Assembly (NCBI RefSeq): GCF_024166365.1
Contig: NC_064822.1
Coordinates: forward strand, 103,970,823 to 104,034,822
Source of the DNA: Elephas maximus indicus
Lineage: Eukaryota; Chordata; Mammalia; Proboscidea; Elephantidae
Length of the DNA: 64,000 nucleotides
Reading direction: 5' to 3'
Part shown: positions 20,597 to 33,400 of the stretch, piece by piece
Position numbering within the stretch: position 1 is the first letter of the stretch
Layout: the number at the start of each line of letters is the position of its first letter
The notes under the pieces: generated by a model
Databases searched by the model: none
What the model was told of the DNA's origin: nothing
What the model saw: the letters and a program-made list of their open reading frames with translations, nothing else
Made by a program: the position numbers and the translations under genes

Positions 20597-22928
20597 AAAA
20601 TACTGTCAACCAAGAATACTATACCCAGCAAAACTATTCTACAAGAATGAGGATGAAATTAAAACATTTTCAGACAAACAGAAGCAGAGAAAGTTCATAC
20701 CCACCAGACTGGCCTTACAAAATATACAGACAGGTGTTCTGTAGATGGAAGGGAAAATACACTAGAAAGATAATTCTAAATGTTTTGGCCTTTATACTTT
20801 TAATAACAAATATATAAAAGGTAAGGATAAAATTATGTTACAGGGCACATGAGATATAAAGACATAATTAGTGATAACAACAAAAGAGGGAGAAGAATGG
20901 CATAGATACAGAATTTCTTGTATGTTACTGAAGTTAAATCTTGTCCTAGAATGTTATAAACACAAGCTGTTAAATGTAATATCCATGGTAACCACTAAGA
21001 AAATACATAAAACACATATACAAAAGGAAAGGAGAAAGGAACCAAAAAGGCCTACTACGATAAACCAACAACACAAAACCAAGTAGTAATAAAGGGCAAA
21101 GACAAAGAATGCTTAAGACAAACAAAAACAAATTTAAAAAATAGCAGAAGTCACTTTTTAGCAGTAATAACAGTGAATGTAAATGGACTAAATGCTCCAA
21201 TCAAAAGGCAGAGAGTGGCAGAATGGCTAAAAAAATATTATCCAAATATATGCTGTTTGCAAGCGACACACTTTAAACCCAAAGACACAAACAGATTGAA
21301 AGTGAAAGGATGGAAAAAAAATAATTCAGACAAATAATAACCAAAAGAGAGCTGGGTTGGCAATCTTAATGTCAAAAGAGATTTTAGACAAAATCTGTTA
21401 AAAGAAATAAAGATGGACATTATATAGTGATAAAAGGGTCAATTAATCAAGAAGATTTAACAATCGTAAATATATATGCACCCAACATCGGGGCATCTAA
21501 ATATATAAAGAAAACACTGAAAGAATTGAAGGGATAAATAGATAGTACTACAATAATAGTTGGAGACTTTGATATATCACTTTCAATATTGGAGAGAACA
21601 TCTAGATAGAAGACCAACAAGGAAACAGAGGAACTGAGTGACACTATAAACCAACCAAATTGAACAGACGTACATAGAACATTCCACCCCAAAACAGCAC
21701 AATATGTATTCTACTCCAGTACACATGAATCATTTTCTAGGATAGACCACATGTTAGGTCCCAAAGCAGTCTTGATAAATTTTAAAAGATTGGAATCATA
21801 CAAAGTATTTTCTCTGATCACAATGGAGTGAAGCTAGAAATGAAGAACAGAAAAAACTGGAAAATATACAAACATATGGAAATTAAACAACACTCTATTA
21901 AACTACCAATGGGTCAAGGAAGAAATCACAAATCTTAGCATCAAATGAAAATGAAAGCACAACATACCAAAACTTATGAAATTCAGCCAAGGCAGTACTT
22001 AGAAAGAAACTTATAGCAAAAAAATGCCTACATAAAAAAAGATCTCAAATGAACAGCTTAACTCCGCAACTCCCAGCACTAGAAAGAGAAAGCAAATTAA
22101 GCCTAAACCTACCAGAAGAAAGGAAAGAACAAAGATCAGAGCAGAAATAAATAAAATCAAAAACAAAAAAAATAGAAAATCAATAAAACCAGAAGTTGGT
22201 TCTTTGAAAAGATCAATAAAATTGACAAACCTTTAGCTAGACTGACAAAGAAAAAAAAGAGGAAAGATGCTAACAACCAAAATAAGAAATGAAACAGGGG
22301 ACATTACAACTGACCTGAAAGAAATGGAGAAAATTTTAACAGAATATTTTGAACAACTATATGGCAACAAACTAGATAATCTGGATGAAATGGACAAATT
22401 CCTAGCAACACACAACCTACCCAAACTGACTCAAGAGGAAATAGAAAGTCTCAACAAACCCACAGCAAGTGAAGAGATCGAATCAGTGATCAAAAACCTA
22501 ACGAAAAAAAAAATTCCTGAACCACATGGCTTCACTGAGGAATTCTGCCAAGCATTTACAGAAGAATTGACACTAGTGCTGTTTAAATTCTTCCAAAAGA
22601 TAGAGAAGGAAGAAATACTCCCTAATTTATTCTATGAAGCAAACATAACCCTGATACCAAAACCAAACAAGACACCACAAGAAAACTGCAAGCCGATGTC
22701 TCTTATGAATATAAAGGCAAAAATCTGCAACAAAATAGTAACAAACAGAATCCAACAGCATATTCAAAGAGTCATATAACATGACCAAATGGGATTTATT
22801 CCAGGAATGCAGGGATGGTTCAACATTAGAAAATCAGTCAACATAATACACCACATCAATAGAACAAAAGAAAAGAACCACGTGATCATCTCTATTGATG
22901 AAGAAACAGCATTTGATAAAACCCAACA
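20597..22928 (+). mobile_element. 5'-truncated old LINE-1 (end of ORF1 to mid ORF2)
   Basis: It starts in the ORF1 C-terminal region ('ctgtcaaccaagaatactatacccagcaaaactattc'), passes into ORF2 endonuclease at about 21160 (translates as 'AVITVNVNGLNAPIKRQR') and into reverse transcriptase. The best open piece, 22267-22779, reads 'MDKFLATHNLPKLTQEEIESLNKP ... ANITLIPKPNKTPQENCKP'. It stops at 22928, just after '[10 protein letters not shown]', before the RT catalytic box. The rest of the element is not found downstream; a second L1 begins at once. Frameshifts and stops throughout. Looks like the older L1M lineage. Confidence 0.8.
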
Positions 22929-23309
22929 CGAGAGGTGGAGCCAACATAGCACTATAGACAGAAGCACCATGCTATCCCTTTACAGCAATAACCCAAAAAA
23001 CTAAGTAAAACAGATACAAACATCAATCTTGGAACCATAAGGGTCAAATGAAGGGATAAAGAACTCAATCAAGCAGTAAATGGAATAAAAAACTGACAGA
23101 GCACAGAAAACAAGGAGAGCTATGGAGTGGAGGTCCCCTACTAGCTAAGGCAGCACAGATTCACCAAGACCTCAGCGACCAAGGACTACAGATAGGGAGT
23201 ATGGGCCCGTAACTTCATGGAGCTCCCAACAGGAGACAGAGTACCCAGTAAATAGGGATACACGCTTTCCCACTCCTCACCCTTATTCCCTCTACACAGC
23301 CTCCACTGC

Positions 23310-24560
23310 TTTCCAATGGGTGATGGTCACTCAGCTGGAGAGACACCAGCACTTTGCCACAAGATTCACCTCACCCCCGCTGCCAGCTCCTTTAGCGCCA
23401 TTTTGGGGGGTGCTTTTTGTTTCTTCTCTCTCTCTCTCTCTCCCTTCCTTCCCTTTCTCCCATCCACCTAGCCGCATGTGCCATCCTTGCCCCTTCTCAA
23501 CAGGCTGTGCCACATTACTCAGCTAGAGACCAATGACACACAGCCTCCCTAGGTCCATACTACACCACCAGCAGGCTCCCTCAGAGCCGTTTTTTTTTTT
23601 TTTTTTTTTTCCAGTTTCTTCTCTCTCTCTCCCTTCCTTCCTTTCTGTTCTCTCCCCCCTCCTCAGCCCCCTGTACCCTTCCCACCTCTTCTGGACAGGC
23701 TATGCTACACTGCTCAGCTAGAGAGCCACAGGCATTCAGGATCCCCAGGTCCCCACTACCCCCACTGGCAGACTCCTTTATTGCATTTTTTTTTCTTTTT
23801 TTGTTTGTTTTTCTTTTCTTTTTGTTGTTGTTTCTTCTGTCTTTCTCCCTTCATTCCATTTCTTTCTCTCACTCACCTAGCCCCATGCACAACCACTCCC
23901 TTCTCAACGGGCTGTGCTGTACCACTCAGCTAGTGAGCCTCTGGCACATGGCCTCTCTCAGTTTGCACCACCCCCACAGGCCAGCTCCCTCAGTACCATA
24001 TTTTTATTTTTCTTTACCTTTCTCCTTCTCCCTTTTCCTTCTCCCTCCCATCTAGGCCCTGCACTGCCTCCACCCCTTCATTACAGGCCACGCTGTGTTG
24101 CTCAGCAAGAGAGACATCACCTCGCTGCCACCCCAATTCCACCCCACCCCCAAAGGCTGGCTCCTCCAGCACCATTTTTTTGTTGTTATTGATGTTGTTG
24201 TTTTTGTTTTCTTTTTTCTTCATTCTTTCCCTTCTTTCCTATACTTTCTCCTGCCCACCTAGCCCCATGCCACTCCCACACCCTTTCTCCACAAGCTGAG
24301 ATGCACTGCTTAGCTAGAGAGCAACTGGCACACTGCCTCGCCTGGTCTGCCTCGCCTCATCCACCGAATCCTACCACATTGCCATTTATTCACATTTTCT
24401 TTTTCTCTTTTTCTTTTTTTTTTTTTTTTGCTTATTTTTCTCTCTGTCTTCTTCCTTTCACCCGCTTAGCTCTATACATTGCATCTTCTCCCTTCCCTCT
24501 TGCCTATCTGCACTATATGCCAAGCACTACACCCTGAGTGGCACAGGAGAGGACTACCAG
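23310..24560 (+). repeat. Tandem CT-rich monomers in the L1 5' UTR
   Basis: A unit of roughly 180-210 bp repeats about six and a half times. Each has a 'CAGGCTRTGCYRCACTRCTCAGCTAGAGAG'-like core (near 23513, 23703, 23915, 24093 and 24297, with a variant near 23325), followed by 'ccaccccc..ggctccctcagcaccat', a long T-rich tract, 'ttctctcycccttccttcc' and 'cccacctagccccatgc'. Monomers are well diverged from each other. By analogy with the mouse L1 monomer promoters they may have driven transcription, which is inference. The proline- and leucine-rich reading frames here are composition artefacts. Confidence 0.75.
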
Positions 24561-24836
24561 ACACCACCCCACACTGCCTCCCGGCACCATTCTGTAGGCC
24601 CCAGTACATGCCACAAATGATCCATCCTCACCCCTCCCACCTATCTCTGGACCATCCCTGCTGCATCATAGCTGAGTGACTGGCCCTGTTGACCTGGACA
24701 AGGTGGTGAGAAGTATCATGCTCACAGATGAGCAAGAAACAAAGCACACCCAGCCCACCTGCCAGACATAACAAAATAAAAAAGCAGGACAAAACAAACA
24801 AACCTACGATCAGTAAACAAAGAAAATAATTCCTGA

Positions 24837-25877
24837 ATGCCCCAGAGACAGCAGACAATATCAAAACATATTTTAAAAAAACAGGACAGGATGACTCCAG
24901 AAGGCTACCAAAATAAAACACCAGATGACCTTCTGGTAGAAGAAAAGGCACTGGAACTACCTGATAAGGAATTCAAAACTCTAATACTCAGTGCTTTCCA
25001 AGAGATAAAGGAAAATGAAGGAAAAAATAGACTAAATCAGGGAAAACACAGGCAAAGCAATGTAGAACTCAAGAAAACAATACAGGAACAAAATGTCAAA
25101 ATAAACAAACAACTAGAAATCATACAAAAACAGCAATTAGAAATCCAAAATATAAACAACAGGATTTCAGTAATGGACAGTGCAATAGAAGGTTTTAGGA
25201 GCAAATCTGAAAGAATGGAAGACAGGACCAGCAAAATTAAAAAAAAATCCTTGAATACTACAGAGAAAAAATGAGGAAGACCTGAGAATGATGTGAGACA
25301 CAATCAAAAGCAAAAATTTGCTTGTGATCAGAGTTCCAGAACAGGGGGAGAAAACAGAAAGCACAGAGAGGATCATTGAAGATTTGCTGACAGAAAACTA
25401 CCCTAATATCATGAAAGATGAAAAGCCGAGCATCCAAGAAGCTCAATGAAACCCATCTGGATAGACCCAAAATAAAATCACAAAGACATATCATAATCAC
25501 ACTCACTAAAACTATAGACAAAGAAAGAATCCTGAGAGCAGTTTGAAAAAAATGAAGTCACATACAAAGGAGAAACAATAAAACTAAGCTCTGATTACTT
25601 GGCAGAAACCAGGCAGGCAAGAAGGCAATGGGATGACATATATAAAACCTTGAAAGAAAAAAACTGCCAACTAAGAATAATATATCCTGGAAAACTCTCA
25701 CTCAAATATGTTGGTGAAATTAGGACATTTCTAGACAAAAAGAAATTAAGGGAATATGTAAAAACCAAACCAAACTTACAAAAATTACTAAAGACTGTCC
25801 TTTGGTTAGAGAAGCAAAACATCAGACACCAACCTGAATCTAGGACGCAGGACAGCATCTGCCAGATACCAAACTAG
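24837..25877 (+). pseudogene. LINE-1 ORF1 (RNA-binding protein), broken
   Basis: ORF1p is the trimeric RNA chaperone of L1. Residues 1-145 are open from ATG 24837 and contain a coiled-coil stretch ('EQNVKINKQLEIIQKQQLEIQNINNRISVMDSAI'). The RRM region at 25280-25560 is frameshifted. The C-terminal domain resumes in 25599-25877 with 'ARRQWDDIYKTLKEKNCQLRIIYPGKLSL', the counterpart of the known mammalian 'ARREW..IFNILKEKNFQPRISYPAKLSF'. Start chosen because it follows the 5' UTR and opens the coiled-coil frame. Confidence 0.75.
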
Positions 25878-26764
25878 GTAATGAATTCTCAAGGATAAAA
25901 CAAGACAAAAAGATTTACAACAGGGCATCAGAAACGTCAATCGGTAAATAACAACAACATCAGATCAATAAAAGAGGGAATAAACAGTGGAGGTACAGAA
26001 CTTTCAAATGGAGAAGAAGTCAAGGCAATATCAAGTAACAAAAGATGAGTTTAAACTTAGGAGATGGGGTAAATTTCAAGGTAACCACAAGGGAAGTTAA
26101 CAAACCTACTCATCAAAATACAGGGAAAAAAAAACACAAAGTCTCAGTAAACACAAAATCTACAAAAATGAAACAAAAAAAAAAAGGAATTCAGCACAGG
26201 ATAGTAAAAAGAACAAAGAAAACACCAGCACCACACACACACAAAAAAAAAAAACTCTACAAAATAACAGCAATAAACACACCTATCAGTAATCACACTG
26301 AACACAAATGGCTTAAGTGCACCCATAAAGAGACAGAGAGTGACAGAACAGATTTTAAAAAAAAAAAAGGACCCATCAATATGCTGTCAAAAGAGACACT
26401 CTTTAGAAACAAAGACATAGATACATTAAAAATGAAAGGATGGAAAAAAATATATCAAGAGACAAGCAACTAAAAAGAGCAGGATTAGCAATACTAATTT
26501 CAGATAAAATAGACTTTAAAACAAAATCCACCATAAAAGACAAGAAACAACATTATCTAATGATTAAAGGGACAATCCACCTTGAGGACATAACCATAAT
26601 AAATATCTACACACACAATGACAGGGCTCCAAAATACATAAAACGAACTCTAACAGCACTGAAAAGAGAAATTGATGTTTCAACAATAATTGTAGGAGAC
26701 TTCAACACTCTGCTCTTGATAAAGGACAGAACATCCAAAAAGAAACTCAAAAAAGATACAGAAG

Positions 26765-26894
26765 GAGGGAGCGGGCTGACTTATTACGGGAAGAGTAAGT
26801 GGAAATATGTAGTAAGGTGTATATAAGTTTATATGTGAGAGACTGACTTGATTTGTAAACTTTCACTTATAGCACAATAAAAATTATTTATGAA
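26765..26894 (+). mobile_element. Short LINE-1 3'-end insertion
   Basis: 130 bp ending 'gagactgacttgatttgtaaactttcacttatagcacaataaaaatt', the terminal L1 3' UTR of this genome, with a clear 16-bp target duplication AAAAAAGATACAGAAG (26749-26764 and 26895-26910). Inserted into ORF2 of the larger L1. Related copies: 37595-37933, 38137-38436, 53878-54092 and about 50143-50495. Confidence 0.8.
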
Positions 26895-28003
26895 AAAAAA
26901 GATACAGAAGATCTCAACCAACTGTACCTCACAGACGTATATGGAATATTCCACCCAACAGCTGCAAAGTACACATTCTTTTTCAATGCACATGGAACAT
27001 TTTCCAAAATAGACCACATCCTAGGCCACAAAGCAACCCTCAACAAAATCCAAAACACTGAGATAATACAAAGCATCTTCTCTGGTTACAATGTCATAAA
27101 AATAGAAATTAATAACAGAAAGAGCAAGGAAAAAATCGAATACTTGGAAACTGAATAACACCTTACTTAAAACCCACTGAGAAATAAAAGAAATCAAAGA
27201 TGGAATCCAAAAATTCATAGAATCAAATGAGAATGAAAACATTATACCAAAACCTTTGGGACACAGCAAGGCAGAGCTCAGAGGTCAATTTATAGCAATA
27301 GATGCACATATCAGAAAAGAAGTGACAAAATCAAAACATTAGCTGCACAACTTGAACAAATAAAAAGGGAGCAGCAAAAGAAGCCCACAGACTCCGGAAG
27401 AAAGGAAATAATAAAAATCAGAGGTGAAATAAATTAAAAAAAAAAAAATAGAAAGAATCAAAAAAGCCAAAAGTTCGTCTTTTGAAAGGACCAACAAACC
27501 ATTGGTCAAACTGACAAAAGAAAAACGGGAGACGAAGCAAATAACCCAAATAAATGAAATAGGGGCCATTACAAGAGACCCAACTGAAATAAAAAGCATC
27601 GTAACAGAGTACTATGAAAAATTTTATTCCAACAAATTTGAAAACCTAGAAGAAGTGGACTGATTTCTAGAAACACACAACCTACCTAAACTAACACAAA
27701 ATGAGGTCAAAAATCTGAACAGACAAATAACAAGAGAAAAGATTGAAAAGGTAATTTTTTTTTAAACTCCCAGCAACAACAACAACAAAAAGCCCTAGCC
27801 CAGATGGCTTCACTGGAGAATTCTACAAAACTTTCAGAGAAGAGCTTGCACCAGTACTACTGAAATTATTTCAGAACACAGAAAAGGAAGAGATACTTCC
27901 AAATTCACTCTATGAAGCCAGGATAACCCTGATACCAAAACCAGGCAAAGACACCACAAAAAAAAAAGAAAGACAGAAAACTACAGACCAATATCTCTCA
28001 TGA

Positions 28004-28182
28004 GGAAACCGTGGTGGTGTAGTGGTTCAGTGCTATGGCTGCTAATCAACAAGTGGGCAGTTCCAATCCACCAGGTGCTCTTTGGAAACTCCATGGGGCA
28101 GTCCTCCTCTGTCCTATAGGGTCACTATCAGTTGTAATCTACTCAATGGCAACGGGTTGGTTTCTTTTTTTTTTTTTTTTAA
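28004..28182 (+). mobile_element. AfroSINE in L1 ORF2
   Basis: Full AfroSINE ('gtggtggtgtagtggttcagtgctatggctgc' ... 'ctactcaatggcaacgggttgg') ending in a T-run. Target duplication TCTCTCATGA (27994-28003 and 28183-28192). Younger than the host L1. Confidence 0.85.
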
Positions 28183-30492
28183 TCTCTCATGAATATGGAT
28201 GCAAAAATTCTCAACAAAAATCTAGCCAATAGAATTCAGCATCATATCAAAAATATAATACACCACAACCAGAAGAGATTCAAACCACGTATGCAGGAAT
28301 GGTTCAGTGTTAGAAAATCAGCCAACATAATCCACCACATAAATAAAATGAAAGAATCACATGATCATTTCAATAGATAAAGGAAAAGCATTTGATAAAG
28401 GCCAACACCCACTCTTGATAAAAACTCAATGAAATAGGTGTAGAAGGGAAAGTCCTCAACATAATAAAGGGCATCTACACAAAACCAACAGTCAACATCA
28501 TTCTTAATGGAGCCAAGCTGAGAACATTCTGCTTGAGAACAGGAACAAGACAAGGATGCTCTTTATCTTCACTCCTGTTTAACATTGTGCTGTAAGTCCT
28601 AACTAGAACAATAAGGCAAGAAAATAAATAAAGGGCATCCAAATTTGTAAGGAAGAAGCAAAATTATCCCTAATTTGTGGATCATATGATACTATACATA
28701 GAGAATCCAAAGGACTCCACAAGAAAACTACTGGAGCTCAAACAAAGATTCAGCAGAGTAGCAGGATGCAAGATAAACATTAAAAAGTCACTTGGATTCC
28801 TATACATGAATAAAGAGAACTATGAAAAGGAAATCAGGGAAGCAATGCCATTTATAACAACCCATTAAAATAAATAAATAAAATATATCTAACCAGGGAT
28901 GTAAAAGACGTATACAAAGAAAACTACAAAATGCTACTACAAGAAACAAAAGAGGTCTTCATAAAAGGAAAAACATATCATGCTCATGCATAGGTAGGCT
29001 CATCATCGTGAAAATGACAACTCTACCCAAAAAAAGCAATCTACAAATACAATGCAATCCCAATCCAAATGCCAACAGCATTCTTTAATGAGATGGAAAA
29101 ACTAATCATTAACTTTATATGGGAAGGAAAGAGGCCCCAGGTAAGTAAAGCACTACTGAAGAAGAATAAAGTAGGAGGCCTCACACTACCTGACCTCAGC
29201 TACTACTGTTACAACTAGGGTAATCGTAACAGCCTGGTACCAGTACAACAGCAGACACATTGACCAATGGAACAGAATCGAGAACCCAGATGTAAACCCA
29301 TCCACCTACGGTCACCTGATCTTCAACAAAGGCCCAAAGTCCATTAAATGAGGAAAAGACACTCTTTTTAACAAATGGTGCTGGCAAAACTGGATGTCCA
29401 TCTGCAAAAAACTGATAGAGGACCCACATCTCACACTATACACAAAAATGAATTCAAAAATGGATCAAAGACCTAAATTTAAAGCCAAAAACTATAAAGA
29501 CCATGGAAGAAAAAAAAAGGTCAACACTAGAAGCCCTAATACACAGCATAAACAGTATACAAACCATAACTAACAATACACAAACACCAAAATATAAGCT
29601 GGATAACCAGGATCTTCTAAAAATTAAACACGCTCATTAAAAGACTTCACCAAGAGAGTAAAAAAAGAACCTACAGGCTGGGAAAAAGAATTTAGCTATG
29701 ACAAATCTGACAAAGATCTAATCTCTAGAATCTATAGGAAAATCCCACACATCAACAACAAAAGGACAAATAATCCATTTAAAAAATGGGCAAAGGATAT
29801 GAACAGGCACTTCACTAAAGAAGACATTCAGGCGGCTCACAGATATATGAGGAAATGCTCGGGATCATTTCCATTAGAGAAATGCAAATCAAAACTACAA
29901 TGACATACCATCTCACCCCAACAAGGCTAACATTAATCCAAAAAACACAAAATAATGTCAGAGAGGTTGTGGAGAGACTGGAACACTATACACTGCTGGT
30001 GGGAATATAAGATGGTACAACCACTTCAGAAATACATTTGGCATATCCTTAAAAAGCTAGAAATAGAAGTACCATGCAATCTGGCAATCCCGTTCTTTGG
30101 AATATATCCTAGACAAATAAGAGCCATCACACGAATAGATGTTCATTGCAGCCCGGTTCACAATACCAAAAAGATGGAAACGACCTAGATGCTCATCCAC
30201 ACAGCGGAATAATACACAACAGTAAAGAACAAGGATGAATCCTCGAAACGTCCCACAACATGGATGAATCTGGAAGGCATTATGCTCAGTGAAATTAGTC
30301 AGTCACAAAATGACAAATATTGTTTGAGACCACTATTATAAGAGCTCAAGAAAATGTTTAAACATGAAAGAAAATATTCATTGACGTTTAGGAGGGTGGG
30401 AAGGGAGGAAGAGAGGAGAATTCATGAACTAGATAGCAGACGAGAATTATCTTAGGTGAAGGGAAGGACAATACACAATACAGGAGAAGTCA

Positions 30493-33400
30493 GTGTTGTT
30501 GCTGTTAGGTGCCGTCGAGTCAGCTCTGACTCATAGCAACCCTATGCACAACACAACGAAACACTGCCCAGTCCTGTGCAGTCCTCACAATTGTTGCTGT
30601 GCTTGAGCTCATTGTTGCAAGCACTGTGTCAATCAACCTCATCGAGGGTCTTCCTCTTTTCCTCTGTCCCTGTACTCTGTGAAGCATGATGTTCTTCTCC
30701 AGTGACTGATTCCTCCTGACAACATGTCTAAAGTGTGTAAGACACAGTCTCGCCATCCTTGCTTCTAAGGAGGATTCTGGCTGCACTTCTTCCAAGGCAG
30801 ATTTGTTCATTCTTTTTGCAGTCCATGGTATATTCAATATTCTTCACCAATACCACAATTCAAAGGCGTCAACTCTTCTTTGGTCATCCCTATTCATTGT
30901 CCACCTTTCACATGCATATGATGCAATTGAAAATACCATGGCTTGGGTCAGGCGCACCTTAGTCTTCAGGGTGACATCTTTGCTCTTCCACACTTTGAAG
31001 AGGTTCTTTGCAGCAGATATACCCAATGAAATGCCTCTTTTGATTTCTTGCCTACTGCTTCCATGGCTGTTGATTGTGGATCCAAGTAAAATGAAATCCT
31101 TGACAACTTCAATCTTTTCTCTGTTTATTATGATGTTGCTCATTGGTCCAGTTGTGAGGATTTTTCTTTTCTTTATGTTGAAATGCAATCCATACTGAAG
31201 GCTGTGCTCTTTGATCTTCATTAGTAAGTGCTTCAAGTCCTCTTCACTTTCAGTAAGCAAGGTTGTGTCATCTGCATAATGCAGGTTGTTAATGAGTCTT
31301 CCTCCAATCCTGATGCCCCGTTCTTCTGCATATAGTCAAGTTTCTTAGATTATTTGCTCAGCATACAGATTGAATAGGTATGATGAAAGAATACAGCCCT
31401 GACACACACCTTTCCTGACTTTAAACCAATCAGTATCCCCTTATTCTGGCCAAACAATTGCCCCTTGATTTATGTAAACGTTCCTCATGAGCACAATTAA
31501 GTGTTCTGGAATTCCGATTCTTCACAATGTTATCCATAATTTGTTATGATTCACACAGTTGAATGCCTTTGCATAGTCAATAAAATACAGGTAAACATCC
31601 ATCTGGTATTCTCTGCTTTCAGCCAGGATCCATCTGACATCAGCAATGACATCCCTCGTTCCACGTCCTTTTCTGAAACCGGTCTGAGTTCCTGCAAGTT
31701 CCCTATAGATATACTGCTTCAGCAGTTTTTGGATGATCTTCAGCAAAATTTTGCTTGCTTGTGATATCAGTGATATTGTTCTATAATTTCCGCGTTCGGT
31801 TGGATCATCTTTTTTGGGAATAGGCATAAATATGGATCTCTTCCAGTCAGTTGGCCAGGAAGCTGCCTTCCATATTTCTTGGCATAGACGAGTGAGCACC
31901 TCCAGCACTGCATCTCTTTGCTGAAACATCTCAATTGATATTCCGTCAATTCCTGGAGCCTTGTTTTTCACCAATGTCTTCAAAGCAGCTTGGACTTCTT
32001 CCTTCAGTACCATCAGCTCCTGATCATATGCCACCTCTTGAAATGGTTGAACATCGACTAATTCTTTTTGGTATAATGACTCTGTGTATTCCTTCCATCT
32101 TCTTTTGATGCTTCCTGCGTCATTTAATATTTTCCCCATGGAATCCTTCACTATTGCAACTCGAGGCTTGAATTTTTCCTTCAGTTCTTTGAGCTTGAGA
32201 AATGCCGAGCGTGTTCTTCCCTTTTGGTTTTCCATCTCCAGCTCTTTGCACAAGTCATTATAATACTTTACTTTGTCTTCTCGGGACGCTCTTTGAAATC
32301 TTCTGTTCAGTTCTTTTACTTCATCAGTTCTTCCTTTTGCTTTAGCTGCTCAACGCTCAAGAGCAAGTTTCAGAGTCTCCTCTGACATCCACCTTGGTGT
32401 TTTCTTTCTTTCCTGACTTTTCAGTGACCTCTTACTTTCTTCATGTATGATGTCCTTGATGTCATTCCACAACTCGTCTGGTCTTCGGTCACTAGTGTTC
32501 AATGCGTCAAATCTATTCTTCAGATGGTCTCTAAATGCAGGTGGGATATACTCAAGGTCAGATTTTGGCTCTCGTGGACTTGCTCTGATTTTCTTCAGTT
32601 TCAGCTTGAACTTGCATATGAGCAATTGATGGTCTGTTCCACAGTCGGCCCCTGGCCTTGTTCTGACTGATGATATTGAGCTTTTCCATTGTCTCTTTCC
32701 ACAGATGTAATTTGATTTCTGTGTGTTCCATCTGGCAAGGTCCATGTGTATAGTCGCCGCTTATGTTGGTGAAAGAAGGTATTTGCAATGAAGAAGTCAT
32801 TGGTCTTGCAAAATTCTATCATTCGGTCTCCAGCATTGTTTCTATCACCAAGGCCATATTTTTCAACTACTGATTCTTCTTCTTTGTTTCCAACTTTTGC
32901 ATTCCAATCGCCAGTAATTATCAATGCATCTTGATTGTGTGTTGGATCAATTTCAGACTGCAGCAGCTGATAAAAATCTTCTATTTCTTCATCTTTGGCC
33001 CTAGTGGTTGGTGCATCAATTTGAATAATAACACTATTAACTGGTCTTCCTTGTAGGCGTATGGATATTATCCTATCACTGACAGCATTGTACTTCAGGA
33101 TAGATCTTGAAACGTTTTTTTTTGACGGTGAAAGTAACATCATTCCTCTTTGAGTTGTCATTCCCAGCATAGTAGACTACATGATTGTCCAATTCAAAAT
33201 GGCCAAATACCAGTCCATTTCAGCTCACTAATGCCTAGGATATCGATGTTTATGCATTCCATTTCATTTTTGACGATTTCCAATTTTCATAGTTTCATAT
33301 TTCGTACATTCCACGTTCTGATTATTAATGGGTGTTTGCAGCTGTTTCTTCTCATTTTGAGTCCTGCCACATCAGCAAATGAAGGTCCCGAAAGCTTTAC

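Larger units (their letters stand above)
26230..30190 (+). pseudogene. LINE-1 ORF2 (endonuclease-reverse transcriptase), broken
   Basis: Pieces in order: endonuclease N-terminus around 26270-26470 ('KGWKKIYQE'), 26440-26740 ('GLAILISDKIDFKTK', 'IIVGDFNTLL'), thumb/palm of reverse transcriptase at 27540-28700, C-terminal region to about 30190 ('ERLWRDWNTIHCWWEYKMVQPLQKYIWHILKKLEIE', 29955-30188). The RT active-site box FADD reads F-V-D-H at about 28674-28685, losing a catalytic aspartate. Many frameshifts. Interrupted by the insertions at 26765 and 28004. Confidence 0.78.
22929..30490 (+). mobile_element. Nearly full-length LINE-1 with tandem 5' UTR
   Basis: About 7.5 kb. The 5' UTR with tandem monomers runs to about 24560, then ORF1 (24837-25877), a spacer, ORF2 (about 26230-30190) and a 3' UTR that runs up to the RTE at 30493. 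The far 3' end and poly-A are missing at that junction. Two later insertions lie inside: a short L1 3' end (26765-26894) and an AfroSINE (28004-28182). Both ORFs are broken. Much less decayed than the L1 at 20597. Confidence 0.82.

Noticed and set aside
23320-24679. Several Pro/Ser/Phe-rich frames (for example 23702-24055, 23914-24192)
   Set aside because: They fall in the CT-rich tandem monomers of the L1 5' UTR and change frame with each monomer; composition artefacts.
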